The notes: generated by a model not told the origin, from the letters alone. 64,000 bases of DNA from Cycloclasticus sp. 46_120_T64 (GCA_002162695.1 MAAM01000005.1:62001-126000); one strand, 5' to 3'; counted from the stretch's first letter, positions 47,518 to 58,131 are shown. Program-made: numbers and translations.

Positions 47518-48911
47518 TCTTGCAGCTCCATGACCGCGGCACTAAAGCGCTCACCACGCTGTTGATAATTGTCGAATTGATCGAGCGATGCACAAGCTGG
47601 TGATAATAAAACGCTATCGCCTTCAGTTGCCGCCTGCGCGGCCAGTTTCACCGCCTGCTCAATAGTATCCGCCATGACAAATGGGGTTGTGGTATTGAGT
47701 TCTTCTTGCAATCGACTGGCATCACGGCCAATTAAAACCAGCAAACTCACTTGGCTAGCAACCGCGTCGCTTAATAAAGCAAAACCAGCGCCCTTACCAT
47801 CGCCTCCGGCAATCAGAATAATCGGTGCAGGCAAACCTTCTAAGGCCGCTAAACACGCGCCGGGGTTGGTCGCCTTCGAATCATTAATCCAACTGACCCC
47901 ATTAATATCGGCTACCCATTGAGTTCTATGCGCTAAACCGACAAAGCTGCGTAGCGCTTGTTTTTGTGCTGTTCTGGCGATACCTAAGTTATCTGCCATC
48001 GCTATTGCAGCCAGTGCATTTTGAATATTATGTGTGCCTTTTATTTTTAGTTCGGCACTCGCGATGATCGCCTCATCGCCCTTCGATAAATAGCTTTCGC
48101 CATCCATCATCAACACCCCATAATCACCCGCAGTCGGTTTATCTAAAGCAAAGCTAGTCAGCTTACGTTCGGTCGCTAAAGCCATCTCACGCACTAAGTC
48201 ATCAGCACGGTTAAGTATCGCCACCCCATCACCATATAACACCCGTTCCTTCGCATCACTGTAGCTGGTGATATTCGAATAACGATCCATATGATCGGCG
48301 CTGACATTTAATACTGCCGCAACATTGGCGCGTAATTGAGAGGTACGCTCAAGCTGAAAACTGGAGAGCTCTAAAACATACAAATCAGCGACTTGCTCTG
48401 TCAGCAACTCCAAGGCTGGCGTGCCCAAATTACCCCCCAAGCGCACATCAAACCCAGCATGACGAGCCATCTCGCCGAGCAGAGTCGTTACCGTACTTTT
48501 CCCATTCGACCCTGTAATACAAGCAACAGGGGCATCGACACACACCGCAAACACATCGATATCCCCAAATACAGGCACCCCACGCTCAGCGGCAGCCTGA
48601 ATTTCCTTTTCATCCAAGCTAACACCCGGACTGACAATAATATGCGTGGCTGCTTCAAAGACCGAGTGGTTAAAACCCGAGGTAAATACCGCGACGTCTT
48701 GATAGGATTGCTCAACCACCGCTAAACCCGGCGGGTTATCACGGCTATCAATAACCGCCACTTCAACCTTATTTTGTTGTAAAAACTTAATCACCGAGAC
48801 ACCGGTCACACCGAGGCCAACAACCAATACACGCGCGTCACCCTGATCGAGCCCCAAACGAGCCAAACCGCTGCGTTGTGTCATAAGTTTGTTGTCCATA
48901 GCCGAATCCAT
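47514..48911 (-). CDS. murD: UDP-N-acetylmuramoylalanine--D-glutamate ligase MurD
   Basis: About 465 residues from the ATG at 48911, which shares one base with the mraY stop (TAATG); ATGs at 48899 and 48884 are alternatives. The track start at 48968 lies inside mraY. It adds D-Glu to UDP-MurNAc-L-Ala. 'VLVVGLGVTGVSVIKFL' binds UDP, 'VACITGSNGKSTVTTLLGEM' is the P-loop, 'LAHRTQWVADINGVSWINDSKATN' is the MurD signature and 'LLSPACASLDQFDNYQQRGERF' is the C-terminal motif. Confidence 0.96.
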   Translation of the reverse strand: MDSAMDNKLMTQRSGLARLGLDQGDARVLVVGLGVTGVSVIKFLQQNKVEVAVIDSRDNPPGLAVVEQSYQDVAVFTSGFNHSVFEAATHIIVSPGVSLDEKEIQAAAERGVPVFGDIDVFAVCVDAPVACITGSNGKSTVTTLLGEMARHAGFDVRLGGNLGTPALELLTEQVADLYVLELSSFQLERTSQLRANVAAVLNVSADHMDRYSNITSYSDAKERVLYGDGVAILNRADDLVREMALATERKLTSFALDKPTAGDYGVLMMDGESYLSKGDEAIIASAELKIKGTHNIQNALAAIAMADNLGIARTAQKQALRSFVGLAHRTQWVADINGVSWINDSKATNPGACLAALEGLPAPIILIAGGDGKGAGFALLSDAVASQVSLLVLIGRDASRLQEELNTTTPFVMADTIEQAVKLAAQAATEGDSVLLSPACASLDQFDNYQQRGERFSAAVMELQE

Positions 48912-49993
48912 TATCTTAATTTCAGCGTAGATAAACCGATCAGCACCAAGATAACGGTGATGATCCAAAAACGAATGATGATTCGAGGTTCCGGCCAGCC
49001 CTTCAATTCGAAGTGATGATGAATCGGTGCCATTCTGAAAATACGTTTGCCGGTCAGCTTAAACGAGGCCACTTGCATAATCACCGACACCGTTTCCATG
49101 ACAAAAACACCGCCCATGATCATTAACACCAGCTCTTGCCGCACCAATACCGCTAAGATACCCAGTGCTGCACCCAGAGCCAATGCTCCCACATCACCCA
49201 TAAATACCATCGCTGGATAGGCGTTAAACCATAAGAAGCCGAGACCTGCCCCAACAATCGCACCACTAAAGACCACCAACTCACCGGTGCCACGTAAATT
49301 TGGAATAGCGAGGTATTCGGCAAATTGAACATTACCCGATAGGTAAGCAAAAATGCCCAGTGCACCGGCGACCAATACGGTCGGCATAATCGCCAAACCA
49401 TCTAAGCCATCCGTTAAGTTAACCGCGTTACTGGTACCGACGATCACAAAATAAGTTAATGGCACAAATAACCAGCCCAACTGAAAGCTCACGTCTTTAA
49501 AAAACGGTACAAATAAAGTCGTTTCCAAAGGAGACGTCGCGGTGTAAAACAAAAATAGCGCCGCACTTAATGCAATCACCGATTGCCCTAGGTATTTTTT
49601 ACCCGCCGATAACCCCTTCGGATCTTGTAAGGCTACTTTTTTGTAATCATCAATAAAACCGATCACCCCTGTTAGCAGGGTCACCAGCAACACCACCCAA
49701 ACATAACGGTTATTTAAATCCGCCCATAATAAGGTGCTGAGCCCCACCGCAACTAATATAAGCGTACCGCCCATGGTCGGCGTACCCGCCTTCTTGAAGT
49801 GAGTTTCCGGCCCATCGTCACGCACCGCCTGACCAATTTTATGGAAGGTTAATTTACGAATCATCGCTGGCCCCACCAAAAAAGCGATGAATAACGCCGT
49901 TAAGGTACCCAGAATTGAACGCATCGTTAGGTATTGAAATACCCGAAAACCACTGTGATATTCAGACAACCACTCCGCTAGAATCAGCAACAT
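48911..49993 (-). CDS. mraY: Phospho-MurNAc-pentapeptide transferase MraY
   Basis: A 360-residue polytopic transferase that makes lipid I from UDP-MurNAc-pentapeptide and undecaprenyl phosphate. '[21 protein letters not shown]' and '[28 protein letters not shown]' (active-site Asp pair), '[20 protein letters not shown]', '[15 protein letters not shown]' and '[13 protein letters not shown]' are the family motifs. It overlaps murF by 10 bases. Confidence 0.99.
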   Translation of the reverse strand: MLLILAEWLSEYHSGFRVFQYLTMRSILGTLTALFIAFLVGPAMIRKLTFHKIGQAVRDDGPETHFKKAGTPTMGGTLILVAVGLSTLLWADLNNRYVWVVLLVTLLTGVIGFIDDYKKVALQDPKGLSAGKKYLGQSVIALSAALFLFYTATSPLETTLFVPFFKDVSFQLGWLFVPLTYFVIVGTSNAVNLTDGLDGLAIMPTVLVAGALGIFAYLSGNVQFAEYLAIPNLRGTGELVVFSGAIVGAGLGFLWFNAYPAMVFMGDVGALALGAALGILAVLVRQELVLMIMGGVFVMETVSVIMQVASFKLTGKRIFRMAPIHHHFELKGWPEPRIIIRFWIITVILVLIGLSTLKLR

Positions 49994-51384
49994 ATTGCGC
50001 CCTCTGCATAGGTTAATTTTTCTACTACAGTTTCCAGCCCTTGCGAACGCGACCCCTTAACTAAAACAAGTACCTCTGACCCCAACTCTTGCTGCAAAAC
50101 GTCCGCCATTTGTTGTTTATTCATAAAATGCTGCGCTCGTCTTGACGACGATGACAGCTGCTGGTTGAAGGCGTTAACCGCCACCAACATTTCCTCACCC
50201 ACGGCAAAAAATCGCCGCACACCACTGTTCGCGATGTCTACACCTATTTTCCGATGAATCTGTTCACTATCCGCCCCTAGTTCGGCAAAATCGCCCAACA
50301 CCAGCCAAAGCGGCTTATCAATATGCGTCATACAATCCATCGCCGCTTCGAAAGAGCGAGGGTTTGCGTTATAACAATCATTTACTAGCACACTTCCGCC
50401 GATACCTTTAAGCACTTGCATACGCCCATTAACCGCGTTTAACGCCTCTAAACCCCGTTGAATCTGCTGCAAACTAAGACCCAGAGAAATAGCCGCAGCG
50501 GCAGCCGCTAAGGCATTCATCACATTATGCTGGCCAATCAACCTTAGCCGTATCAACACCGCTTGCTGCTGATAATTTAAAGTAAATGTCGTCACGAAGC
50601 GGCCATCACTCAAGCCGGTTTCCATTGAGTCAAAATCAGCCCAAACATCGGCCTCGCTGCTGCAACCAAAACTCAATACTTGGCGCTCAGCCAATAACTT
50701 TAACCACTGTTCAAACCAAGGTTCTTCTTTATTGAGTATCGCGGTACCGTCGCTGCTTAAACCTGAAATGATTTCTGCTTTTGCCTGCGCCACCCCGTCA
50801 AGGCTGCCAAAACCGGCTAAATGCGCGGCGGCTACATTATTTAAAATAGCCACCGTGGGTTTGGCGATAGCACATAAATGTTTAATATCGCCCGATTGGC
50901 TAGCGCCCATTTCAATGACCGCGACCTCGTGTTCGGGTTTAAGCTTTAACAAGGTGAGAGGCACACCAATTTGGTTATTCAGGTTACCCGCGGTCGCGAG
51001 CACCTTCTTTGATTGCGCCAAAATACTCGCCAACAATTCTTTAACACTCGTTTTGCCGTTACTACCGGTAATTCCAACCAACGGAATATTGGCCTTTGCT
51101 CGCTGATCGGCCGCCAAGGCCGTTAATGCGTCTAGGGTATTAGCCACTTTTACATAGGGTATATCCAGCTCTCTATCCGCACTCAACAAAGCGGCTACCG
51201 CACCTTTTGCTGCCGCCTGCTTTGCAAAGTCATTCGCATTAAAGTTCTCACCCGGCAAGGCAACAAATAAATCCCCCGACTGAATGCTGCGCGTATCACT
51301 ACTGATCACGCTAACACTAAGGTCAGCCCCTTTTAATTCGCCACCCACAATGTCCGCCAGCACCCGAAGATTCATCGTATTCAT
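49984..51384 (-). CDS. murF: UDP-MurNAc-tripeptide--D-Ala-D-Ala ligase MurF
   Basis: A 466-residue ligase that adds D-Ala-D-Ala. '[28 protein letters not shown]' is the N-terminal UDP-binding motif, '[21 protein letters not shown]' the P-loop and '[19 protein letters not shown]' the MurF-specific motif. The start overlaps the murE stop by 4 bases. It uses the product of DdlB, encoded in the same cluster. Confidence 0.98.
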   Translation of the reverse strand: MNTMNLRVLADIVGGELKGADLSVSVISSDTRSIQSGDLFVALPGENFNANDFAKQAAAKGAVAALLSADRELDIPYVKVANTLDALTALAADQRAKANIPLVGITGSNGKTSVKELLASILAQSKKVLATAGNLNNQIGVPLTLLKLKPEHEVAVIEMGASQSGDIKHLCAIAKPTVAILNNVAAAHLAGFGSLDGVAQAKAEIISGLSSDGTAILNKEEPWFEQWLKLLAERQVLSFGCSSEADVWADFDSMETGLSDGRFVTTFTLNYQQQAVLIRLRLIGQHNVMNALAAAAAAISLGLSLQQIQRGLEALNAVNGRMQVLKGIGGSVLVNDCYNANPRSFEAAMDCMTHIDKPLWLVLGDFAELGADSEQIHRKIGVDIANSGVRRFFAVGEEMLVAVNAFNQQLSSSSRRAQHFMNKQQMADVLQQELGSEVLVLVKGSRSQGLETVVEKLTYAEGAICC

Positions 51385-52919
51385 TGACCATCACCTAACA
51401 AGCTCGCCGATCTACGCTGTAACGCGCGCAAGCCGACCGCTGCATCACTAAAGGGGATCTCTTCACCCGCTACCTGCTGATAAACCTCATGCCCCTTACC
51501 GGCAATTAAAATAATATCGTCATTTTTAGCGGCCACAATAAGCTGCTCAATGGCCTGCGCCCTATCGAGCTCTACCGTTAAACAAGCTCCGTCTTTAGCA
51601 CCGGCTTTAATTTGCGCCGCAATCTCCTCTGCGCTTTCAAACCGCGGGTTATCATTGCTAATAATCACCTCATCGGCGTATTCACTGGCGATAGCCCCCA
51701 TCAGGGCCCGCTTCGCCTGATCACGATTACCGCCGCAGCCAAACAGCAGTTTTAATTTCCCAGTGCAATGTTCACGCAAGCTCATTAAGGCTAGTTTTAA
51801 TGCATCAGGGGTGTGAGCATAATCGACCAGCACACTCGGCTGCTTCGCCGTTTTGCTCAGTAACTGCATCCGCCCAGCGACACTAACCAACTGCTGAACT
51901 TTATTCACCGCCACCGCGAATCCATCACCCTTAGCCAATAACACCGCTAAGGTAGCGACTAAATTATCAATATTAAACAAACCAAATAGAGCCGACTTAA
52001 TACATAAGGTTTCTTCAGCATAAGTCACGTCGAACGATAAACCGCTCTTCGTTAGGCGCTCATTGGCAATAAATAAACAGCCTTTTTCCGCCATATTGTC
52101 TCGCCGACTAAAAGAATATATATCAACACCGGCTGATAATGACTCGCGTATGGTCTGACTAAAATCATCGTCGTCATTTAATACCACGAAGCGTAAGCTT
52201 GGCGTTTGGAATAAGGCCAACTTCGCCTGCCCATACGCGGCCATGTTCTTATGATAATCAAGGTGATCATGACTTAAATTAGTAAACACCGCACCGTCGA
52301 ACGCCACCGCCTTTACTCGCCCTTGGTCCAAACCGTGCGAAGACACCTCCATCGCAACAGTCGACGCGCCCGCCTGCAAGAAGCTCGCTAATTGCGCTTG
52401 CACACTCACCGCATCGGGCGTGGTATTGATTGTTTGCTGTAATGCCGACAACTCGCCCCAGCCTAGGGTACCGATCACCGCACAGTCACCCTCGGCATTG
52501 AGCGCTTGGGCAATAAAGTGACTCACCGATGTTTTGCCATTCGTCCCAGTAATACCAACCACACTAAGCCTCGCTGATGGTTGCGCATAAAAGCGCGCGG
52601 CAATGTCGCTGACCTTTGTCGTTAAATCGGTCAGCTCAATCAAACGGACAGCAGACTGCTTTCTTATTTTAGCGGCCAATAAATCGCCACCGCCGGCAGG
52701 GTCATATACGATCACCGCCACACCACGCTGCAGAGCTTGCTCCACATACTGCAAACCATGTGACTGCGAACCCAACGCGGCTAAAAATAAGCCGCCGTCA
52801 TCAACTAGACGCGCATCAAGCGATGGCGCGGTAACTAATATATCGTGTTCAATATCCAGCAAACCCGTGAGCAGGTGTCGCAAGGAAATACGTGCAGGCA
52901 TTTCTTGCAGAGCCATCAC
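51381..52919 (-). CDS. murE: UDP-MurNAc-L-Ala-D-Glu--meso-diaminopimelate ligase MurE
   Basis: A 512-residue ligase. 'VVGITGTNGKTSVSHFIAQAL' is the P-loop, 'MEVSSHGLDQGRV' and 'FTNLSHDHLDYHKNM' are family motifs and 'VDYAHTPDALKLAL' follows. 'SNDNPRFESAEEI' carries the DNPR motif that marks meso-diaminopimelate-adding enzymes, so the organism has Gram-negative-type peptidoglycan. It overlaps ftsI and murF by 4 bases each. Confidence 0.98.
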   Translation of the reverse strand: MMALQEMPARISLRHLLTGLLDIEHDILVTAPSLDARLVDDGGLFLAALGSQSHGLQYVEQALQRGVAVIVYDPAGGGDLLAAKIRKQSAVRLIELTDLTTKVSDIAARFYAQPSARLSVVGITGTNGKTSVSHFIAQALNAEGDCAVIGTLGWGELSALQQTINTTPDAVSVQAQLASFLQAGASTVAMEVSSHGLDQGRVKAVAFDGAVFTNLSHDHLDYHKNMAAYGQAKLALFQTPSLRFVVLNDDDDFSQTIRESLSAGVDIYSFSRRDNMAEKGCLFIANERLTKSGLSFDVTYAEETLCIKSALFGLFNIDNLVATLAVLLAKGDGFAVAVNKVQQLVSVAGRMQLLSKTAKQPSVLVDYAHTPDALKLALMSLREHCTGKLKLLFGCGGNRDQAKRALMGAIASEYADEVIISNDNPRFESAEEIAAQIKAGAKDGACLTVELDRAQAIEQLIVAAKNDDIILIAGKGHEVYQQVAGEEIPFSDAAVGLRALQRRSASLLGDGQ

Positions 52920-54658
52920 TTAACATCCCGTGCAAACGATGCCATCACCGCCGGTGCTGCGATATTATCAGGGACGACATTCATTAAACGCATCGCAGCG
53001 GTCATAATGCGTGAAAACACCGGCGCGGCAACCAGCCCACCGTAATAATCACCCGCTTGCGGTTCATCGATCAATACGACCATCACCAGCTCAGGTTTAT
53101 TAGCTGGCACCATCCCCGCGAAGACACCTAAATATTTATCTTCCGAGTAACCGCCTTTTGCGAACTTCTTCACCGTTCCGGTTTTTCCTGCCACCGTATA
53201 ACCCGCCACTTGCGCTCTAGGTGCGGTGCCCGCCTTGCTGACAACACCCTTCAGCATCGTTCTTATTTTCTTCGCCACCTCGGCATTCATCACCCGCTCG
53301 GCTGGCGCTGCTGTCTGCGGACCGCGAATCAAACTCACTGGCTGCAATAAACCATCATTGGCCAGCGCGCTATACGCGTGCGCCAACTGCAACACCGAAG
53401 TGGACATCCCGTAACCATAGGCCAAGGTTGCTCGTTCGATAGGCCGCCAACTTTCATAAGCCACCAACTTGCCACGCGCCTCACCAGGGAAACCATTCGC
53501 AGTCACCTGGCCAAAACCCAGTTTGTGCAACAAACTCCAAAAACTTTTCGGCTCCACCGCTAAGGCTATTTTACTGGAGGCGACGTTGCTCGATTTAAGC
53601 AACAAGGTCGCCAAATCAATCTTGCCATAGTTCCGATGATCACGAATCTGACTACGCCCCACCTTCATCCGCCCGGGGTTAGTATCGATAATGCTTTTAT
53701 CATTAAACAAACCCGATTCCATCCCCGCCGCCACGGTAAAAGGCTTCATCGTTGAACCTGGCTCGAACACATCGATAAAGGCACGGTTGCGTACATGACT
53801 GGCTTTTAGTTTGGAACGATCATTGGGGTTAAACGCCGGCTGATTAGCCACCGCTAATACCTCACCCGTTTTAGGGTTTAGGATCACCAAGGAGCCCGAC
53901 TTGGCTTGTTGCTGGGCAACGGCGGACTTTAGCTCACGGTAGGCCAAATATTGCAGGCGTCGGTCAATCGATAACTGCATATCTTTACCCGGTATTGGCG
54001 CACGAATATCATCGACGTGTTTTACCATTCGCCGTTTGCCGTCACGCAGTATACGCTCAACCCCAGCCACGCCTTTCAGCTGTTCATTAAACGCCAGTTC
54101 CAAACCTTCTTGACCTTCATCGTCAATATTGGTGAAACCGACTAAGTGGGCCGCCACCTCACCGTCTGGGTAATAACGGCGATATTCTTTTTGCAGATAA
54201 ACGCCCGACAACTGCATCTCATCAATTTTCTCGGCAACCTGCGGGTCCATATGCCTGCGCAAATAAACAAACCGTCGCGAACCCACCTTATCGAGTTTAT
54301 TATTTAAGCTTTTCAGGCTCATCCCCAATAACTTGGCAAACTCGGCTTTTTTTCCCGCTAAATCTAATTGCCGCGGATTAATCCAAACCGAACTCACCGG
54401 CGCGCTAATCGCTAAGGCATGCCCCTCTGCATCGGTGATTTTCCCACGATACGCGGGCAATTTGATGTCACGCAAGTAAACCGCTTTACCTCGTTTTTGC
54501 AAAAAAGCGTTATTCAATACTTGCAAATCAACCGCACGCCAAATCAACGCACACATCACCAACATAAAACACGCCAAAATAAACCGGCGACGACCTGCCA
54601 ACTCAGGCACAATCACCTTCGCAGTATCGTCTTTGGGTGGTTGTGTGTCGAAGTTCAC
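52916..54658 (-). CDS. ftsI: Septal transpeptidase FtsI (PBP3)
   Basis: A 580-residue class B penicillin-binding protein. One membrane helix (about residues 25-45) is followed by the pedestal domain and a transpeptidase domain. The active-site Ser is in 'FEPGSTMKPFTVAAGM' (SxxK), SxN in 'LKSSNVASSKIALA' and KTG in 'YTVAGKTGTVKKF'. It crosslinks septal peptidoglycan with FtsW and is the target of beta-lactams such as aztreonam in related species. Overlaps ftsL by 4 bases. Confidence 0.98.
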   Translation of the reverse strand: MNFDTQPPKDDTAKVIVPELAGRRRFILACFMLVMCALIWRAVDLQVLNNAFLQKRGKAVYLRDIKLPAYRGKITDAEGHALAISAPVSSVWINPRQLDLAGKKAEFAKLLGMSLKSLNNKLDKVGSRRFVYLRRHMDPQVAEKIDEMQLSGVYLQKEYRRYYPDGEVAAHLVGFTNIDDEGQEGLELAFNEQLKGVAGVERILRDGKRRMVKHVDDIRAPIPGKDMQLSIDRRLQYLAYRELKSAVAQQQAKSGSLVILNPKTGEVLAVANQPAFNPNDRSKLKASHVRNRAFIDVFEPGSTMKPFTVAAGMESGLFNDKSIIDTNPGRMKVGRSQIRDHRNYGKIDLATLLLKSSNVASSKIALAVEPKSFWSLLHKLGFGQVTANGFPGEARGKLVAYESWRPIERATLAYGYGMSTSVLQLAHAYSALANDGLLQPVSLIRGPQTAAPAERVMNAEVAKKIRTMLKGVVSKAGTAPRAQVAGYTVAGKTGTVKKFAKGGYSEDKYLGVFAGMVPANKPELVMVVLIDEPQAGDYYGGLVAAPVFSRIMTAAMRLMNVVPDNIAAPAVMASFARDVK

Positions 54659-54933
54659 TTAACGTTTAAGTAAATAACTTGCTCGGTGGAAGGTGCTTGC
54701 AGATTCAATTTTGCACGCGCTAATTTTTCGATACTATTCTGTGACGACCAGGTATAAGCCTCTAACTGCAAGCGCCCCCACTCAACACCGAGACGGTCCT
54801 GCTCACGCAGCTCGCCCTGAAATTGATTAAATTTCAGCCGCGAATCATACTTAACATAAACCACCGACAAGGCCGACACCATAGTCAGTATCGCAAACAA
54901 AACCACCCCAGTCGTTGAGCCTTGCAGCAGCAT
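54655..54933 (-). CDS. ftsL: Cell division protein FtsL
   Basis: A 92-residue bitopic protein with a short N-terminus, one membrane helix (about residues 8-28) and a periplasmic coiled coil ('GELREQDRLGVEWGRLQLEAYTWSSQNSIEKLARAKLNLQAP'). It joins FtsB and FtsQ and activates FtsWI. Its place between rsmH and ftsI, with overlaps at both ends, makes the call secure despite low sequence conservation in the family. Confidence 0.95.
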   Translation of the reverse strand: MLLQGSTTGVVLFAILTMVSALSVVYVKYDSRLKFNQFQGELREQDRLGVEWGRLQLEAYTWSSQNSIEKLARAKLNLQAPSTEQVIYLNVK

Positions 54934-55868
54934 TATAGTTTTTCCGCAATGCGTAATACTGCACTTCGCGAACGCACATTCGAAGCCACCTCGTCACGCG
55001 AGGCTTTAATCGCCTTACCGATGCACTTAAAATTTAATTTTTCCTGCTCTAGTGGCATTGGCAAATGACGCGGCACAATCACCCCGCGAGACTGCTCACG
55101 CATGAAGCGCTTCACTATTCGATCTTCCAAAGAATGGAAGCTAATCACCACCAAGCGACCGCCCGGTTTCAAGATACTGGCGGAATCGGCTAATAACTGT
55201 TCAAGATCATCCAGCTCATGATTCACCTTAATCCGTATTGCTTGAAAACTTCGAGTCGCAGGATGCTTGCCCGGCTCACGTTTTTTAACCACCCCTTCGA
55301 TCAGGCGCGCCAATTGCCCTGTTGTTTGCAAGGGGTTTTCGTCACGCTGCAATACAATCTCTGAGGCAATCCTACGAGCAAATTTTTCTTCACCATAGTC
55401 ACGCAGCACCATCGTCAATTCCCGCTCTTCGACGTGTGACAACCATTGTGCGGCAGACTCGCCTTGGCTCACGTCCATCCGCATATCCAATGGGCCGTCT
55501 TTCATAAAACTAAAACCGCGTTCGGCCACATCCAGCTGCGGTGATGAGACCCCCAAATCAAGCAAAATACCGTCAACCTGACCCAGCTTGCCTCGTTCGG
55601 CTAGCAAATCATGCAATTGCGCAAAACTGCTATGCGCCAATTCAAGCCGTGAATCGGCTAATAACTCCCGCGCCTGCGGAGAACCCAGGGCATCCAAGTC
55701 TTTGTCGGTTGCGAGCAAGCGTCCCTCAGCAGACAATTCCTGTAACAGAGCTGAGCTATGCCCACCCCGCCCGAACGTCCCGTCGACGTATAAACCGCCG
55801 ACGTGCTGAATCAAGCCCGCCAAGGACTCTTCCAATAAAACAGAGGTATGTAAACTAATTTCAGACAT
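54933..55868 (-). CDS. rsmH: 16S rRNA (cytosine1402-N4)-methyltransferase RsmH
   Basis: A 311-residue SAM-dependent methyltransferase (MraW). 'HTSVLLEESLAGLIQHVGGLYVDGTFGRGGHS' is the family start and SAM motif, 'DGILLDLGVSSPQLDVAERGFSFMKDGPLDMRMD' the catalytic region and 'ISFHSLEDRIVKRFM' the C-terminal motif. It methylates C1402 in the decoding centre. With RsmI, encoded beyond rnpB, it completes the m4Cm modification of that base. Overlaps mraZ and ftsL by one base each. Confidence 0.98.
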   Translation of the reverse strand: MSEISLHTSVLLEESLAGLIQHVGGLYVDGTFGRGGHSSALLQELSAEGRLLATDKDLDALGSPQARELLADSRLELAHSSFAQLHDLLAERGKLGQVDGILLDLGVSSPQLDVAERGFSFMKDGPLDMRMDVSQGESAAQWLSHVEERELTMVLRDYGEEKFARRIASEIVLQRDENPLQTTGQLARLIEGVVKKREPGKHPATRSFQAIRIKVNHELDDLEQLLADSASILKPGGRLVVISFHSLEDRIVKRFMREQSRGVIVPRHLPMPLEQEKLNFKCIGKAIKASRDEVASNVRSRSAVLRIAEKL

Positions 55869-56323
55869 TAGAAAGACAAAGCCTCCAGTTCAGGTGATAA
55901 TTCGCCATCTTCTTCGTTTTCTTCTTCAAACCAGGTATCACGCTTAAGCAACCACGCCTGCTCATTCCAAATTTCAAATTTATTGCCCTGCCCTATCATT
56001 ACAACTTTTTTATCCAAGCCCGCAAACTCACGCAACGGCGGAGAAACCAATACTCGACCTTGCCCATCTAACTCGCATTCTGTGGCATGGCCAATCAGCA
56101 GACGCTGTAAACGCCTCGCTTGTTTATTCAACGAAGGTAATTTAATCAGTTTACGTTCAATATCTTCCCAAACAGGTAAGGGGTACAGTAACAGGCTACG
56201 TTCCCTGTCCACCGTCATCACCAATTGGGCATCACAAGAGTCTTTCAGCTGGGCACGGTAACGCGTGGGGATAGACAATCTTCCCTTTGCATCTAACGTA
56301 ACGTTATTAACCCCTCTAAACAC
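55868..56323 (-). CDS. mraZ: Transcriptional regulator MraZ
   Basis: 151 residues from the GTG at 56323 ('FRGVNNVTLDAKGRLSIP'), the standard MraZ start, preceded by AGGGGAG. The track's 168-residue version starts at the transcription start and operator and is unlikely. Two AbrB-like SpoVT domains are seen, each with a 'D..GR...P' motif ('LDAKGRLSIPTRYR' and 'LDGQGRVLVSPPLRE'). MraZ represses the dcw operon by binding repeated boxes upstream of its own gene, which are visible here. First gene of the cluster. Confidence 0.96.
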   Translation of the reverse strand: MFRGVNNVTLDAKGRLSIPTRYRAQLKDSCDAQLVMTVDRERSLLLYPLPVWEDIERKLIKLPSLNKQARRLQRLLIGHATECELDGQGRVLVSPPLREFAGLDKKVVMIGQGNKFEIWNEQAWLLKRDTWFEEENEEDGELSPELEALSF

Positions 56324-56348
56324 TCGCTCTCTCCCCTGATGACTATTT

Positions 56349-56373
56349 TTCCCTTTCTCGCCACTTTGCCCCA
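56349..56373 (-). promoter_or_regulatory. MraZ-box operator
   Basis: On the minus strand TGGGG (56373-56369), TGGCG (56363-56359) and AGGGA (56354-56350) are spaced by 5 and 4 bases. This matches the known arrangement of TGGGN repeats bound by MraZ upstream of mraZ, with the third box weaker. It lies between the promoter -10 box and the mraZ start. Repression of the dcw operon by its own product is likely. Confidence 0.65.
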
Positions 56374-56382
56374 CTTTTTTGC

Positions 56383-56412
56383 ACTATAGGGATGAAAATA
56401 CCACTCTGTCAA
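56383..56412 (-). promoter_or_regulatory. mraZ (dcw) promoter
   Basis: On the minus strand TTGACA (56412-56407) and TATAGT (56388-56383) are separated by 18 bases. This is a near-consensus sigma-70 promoter, ending about 60 bases before the mraZ GTG and followed by the MraZ boxes. Confidence 0.75.
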
Positions 56413-56740
56413 GCATCCCATTCCATAAATTCTTGCTTTGCGAACAAACACTTAGCAGCGCCTCACAAGCCAGCCACAGAAGACGAGGTGAAAACCAAAT
56501 AAAATCAATGAAAATCATACTCTTGCGGCCATTTCCTCACAAAAAAGCTGAGAAATAAAAAAAGAGCAAGAAAGAATCTAGAATAGCTCACAGGCACCGA
56601 GCTTAGCGGCAAGCACTGCCGAGCTTAAAACAAGCGTTTGCTTTAAGTTGAAAAAATGCCTTATTCGAGGGCCATTTCAGTCATATATCCAACTAAAATA
56701 GAATATGGGGGATTTAGCGATTAAAGCGAAAAACACTAAC
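56413..56740. other. Non-coding stretch between the mraZ promoter and the rnpB terminator
   Basis: About 330 bases with no credible ORF. A small hairpin CGGCA-AGCAC-TGCCG (56607-56621) is flanked by two copies of GAGCTTA. No T-run follows it. I see no known RNA family here. A small RNA cannot be excluded. Confidence 0.5.
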
Positions 56741-56767
56741 AAAAAAAGCAACCAGAAAATGGTTGCC
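56741..56767 (-). terminator. rnpB intrinsic terminator
   Basis: On the minus strand GCAACCA, a 5-base loop and TGGTTGC form a 7-base stem, followed by TTTTTTT. A textbook Rho-independent terminator, about 30 bases beyond the mature end of RNase P RNA. Confidence 0.85.
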
Positions 56768-56797
56768 GTACACGCTGCGGACAATATGAAAAAATAA

Positions 56798-57156
<359 letters not shown>

Positions 57157-57162
57157 GCGTGC

Positions 57163-57191
57163 AGTGTACAAATTATTTAGCCATCGAGCAA
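57163..57191 (-). promoter_or_regulatory. rnpB promoter
   Basis: On the minus strand TTGCTC (57191-57186), a 17-base spacer and TACACT (57168-57163). The -10 box ends about 7 bases before the start of the P1 stem. It fits squarely between the rsmI stop and rnpB. Confidence 0.65.
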
Positions 57192-57194
57192 TTA

Positions 57195-58064
57195 TTAATC
57201 GGCTTCATTTTCACTATTTAATGCTAACGCCGCCTTATACAGCTCCTTTTTCGCTTGCCCGCTTAGTTTGACCGCCAGTTTGACCGCCGTTTTTACTGAG
57301 CACTCACTCAGCAAAACACCGAGTAACTCAAGGTCATCATCAGTCAAGCCATCGGCTTTACGCTGCTTTCTATCAAAACCCGCGATTAACACGACAAATT
57401 CACCACGCTGCATATTACTATCATCACGTACTTGCTGATGCACCTCTTGCACGGTGCCGGTAACGATGGTTTCGAAGGTTTTTGTCAGCTCGCGAGCGAT
57501 CGATATCTTATGCTCGGCGTCATACACCGCGACAACATCGTCTAGGCACTTCACGATGCGGTGGCTAGACTCATAAAAAACCAATGTCGACGGTTGCTTT
57601 TGATAGGACTCAAACAAGGCCCGCCTAGCACCGGATGTACGCGGCGCAAAGCCCTCAAAACTAAACCGGTCGGTAGCAATGCCGGAGGCACTCAAGGCGG
57701 CAATCAAGGCGCAAGCACCAGGGATCGGCATCACTTGGAAACCCGCTAATTTAACCTGTGCCACCAAGGAGTAACCCGGGTCATTAATTAACGGGGTTCC
57801 GGCATCGGAGATTAATGCTATCGATTCGCCTTGCTGCAGCTTTTCGATCAAGTAACGCCCCTTAGTATCCTCATTATGTTCGTGGTAGGCGGTCATCGGG
57901 GTTTGAATCGAATAATGATTCAGCAATACTTTACTGTTACGGGTATCCTCTGCCGCGATCAAATTAACCGACTTGAGCACCTCTAAGGCGCGCAAGCTGA
58001 TATCGGCCAGGTTACCAATGGGTGTTGCAACGATATAAAGTATGCCTTTAAAGTTTGACATCAC
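57195..58064 (-). CDS. rsmI: 16S rRNA (cytidine1402-2'-O)-methyltransferase RsmI
   Basis: A 289-residue tetrapyrrole-methylase-fold enzyme. 'LYIVATPIGNLADISLRALEVL' and 'IAAEDTRNSKVLLNHY' are the family start. 'ALISDAGTPLINDPGYSLV' and 'PIPGACALIAALSASGIATDRFSFEGFAP' form the SAM-binding region. It 2'-O-methylates C1402, the same base that RsmH modifies. Divergent from lpoA, with about 67 bases between the two starts. Confidence 0.97.
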   Translation of the reverse strand: MMSNFKGILYIVATPIGNLADISLRALEVLKSVNLIAAEDTRNSKVLLNHYSIQTPMTAYHEHNEDTKGRYLIEKLQQGESIALISDAGTPLINDPGYSLVAQVKLAGFQVMPIPGACALIAALSASGIATDRFSFEGFAPRTSGARRALFESYQKQPSTLVFYESSHRIVKCLDDVVAVYDAEHKISIARELTKTFETIVTGTVQEVHQQVRDDSNMQRGEFVVLIAGFDRKQRKADGLTDDDLELLGVLLSECSVKTAVKLAVKLSGQAKKELYKAALALNSENEAD

Positions 58065-58131
58065 TGCCTCCGAAAAAGATACTGAGTCTTCTATTTTTCA
58101 TTTTTTAAATATACACGTCGATAGTTTATTC

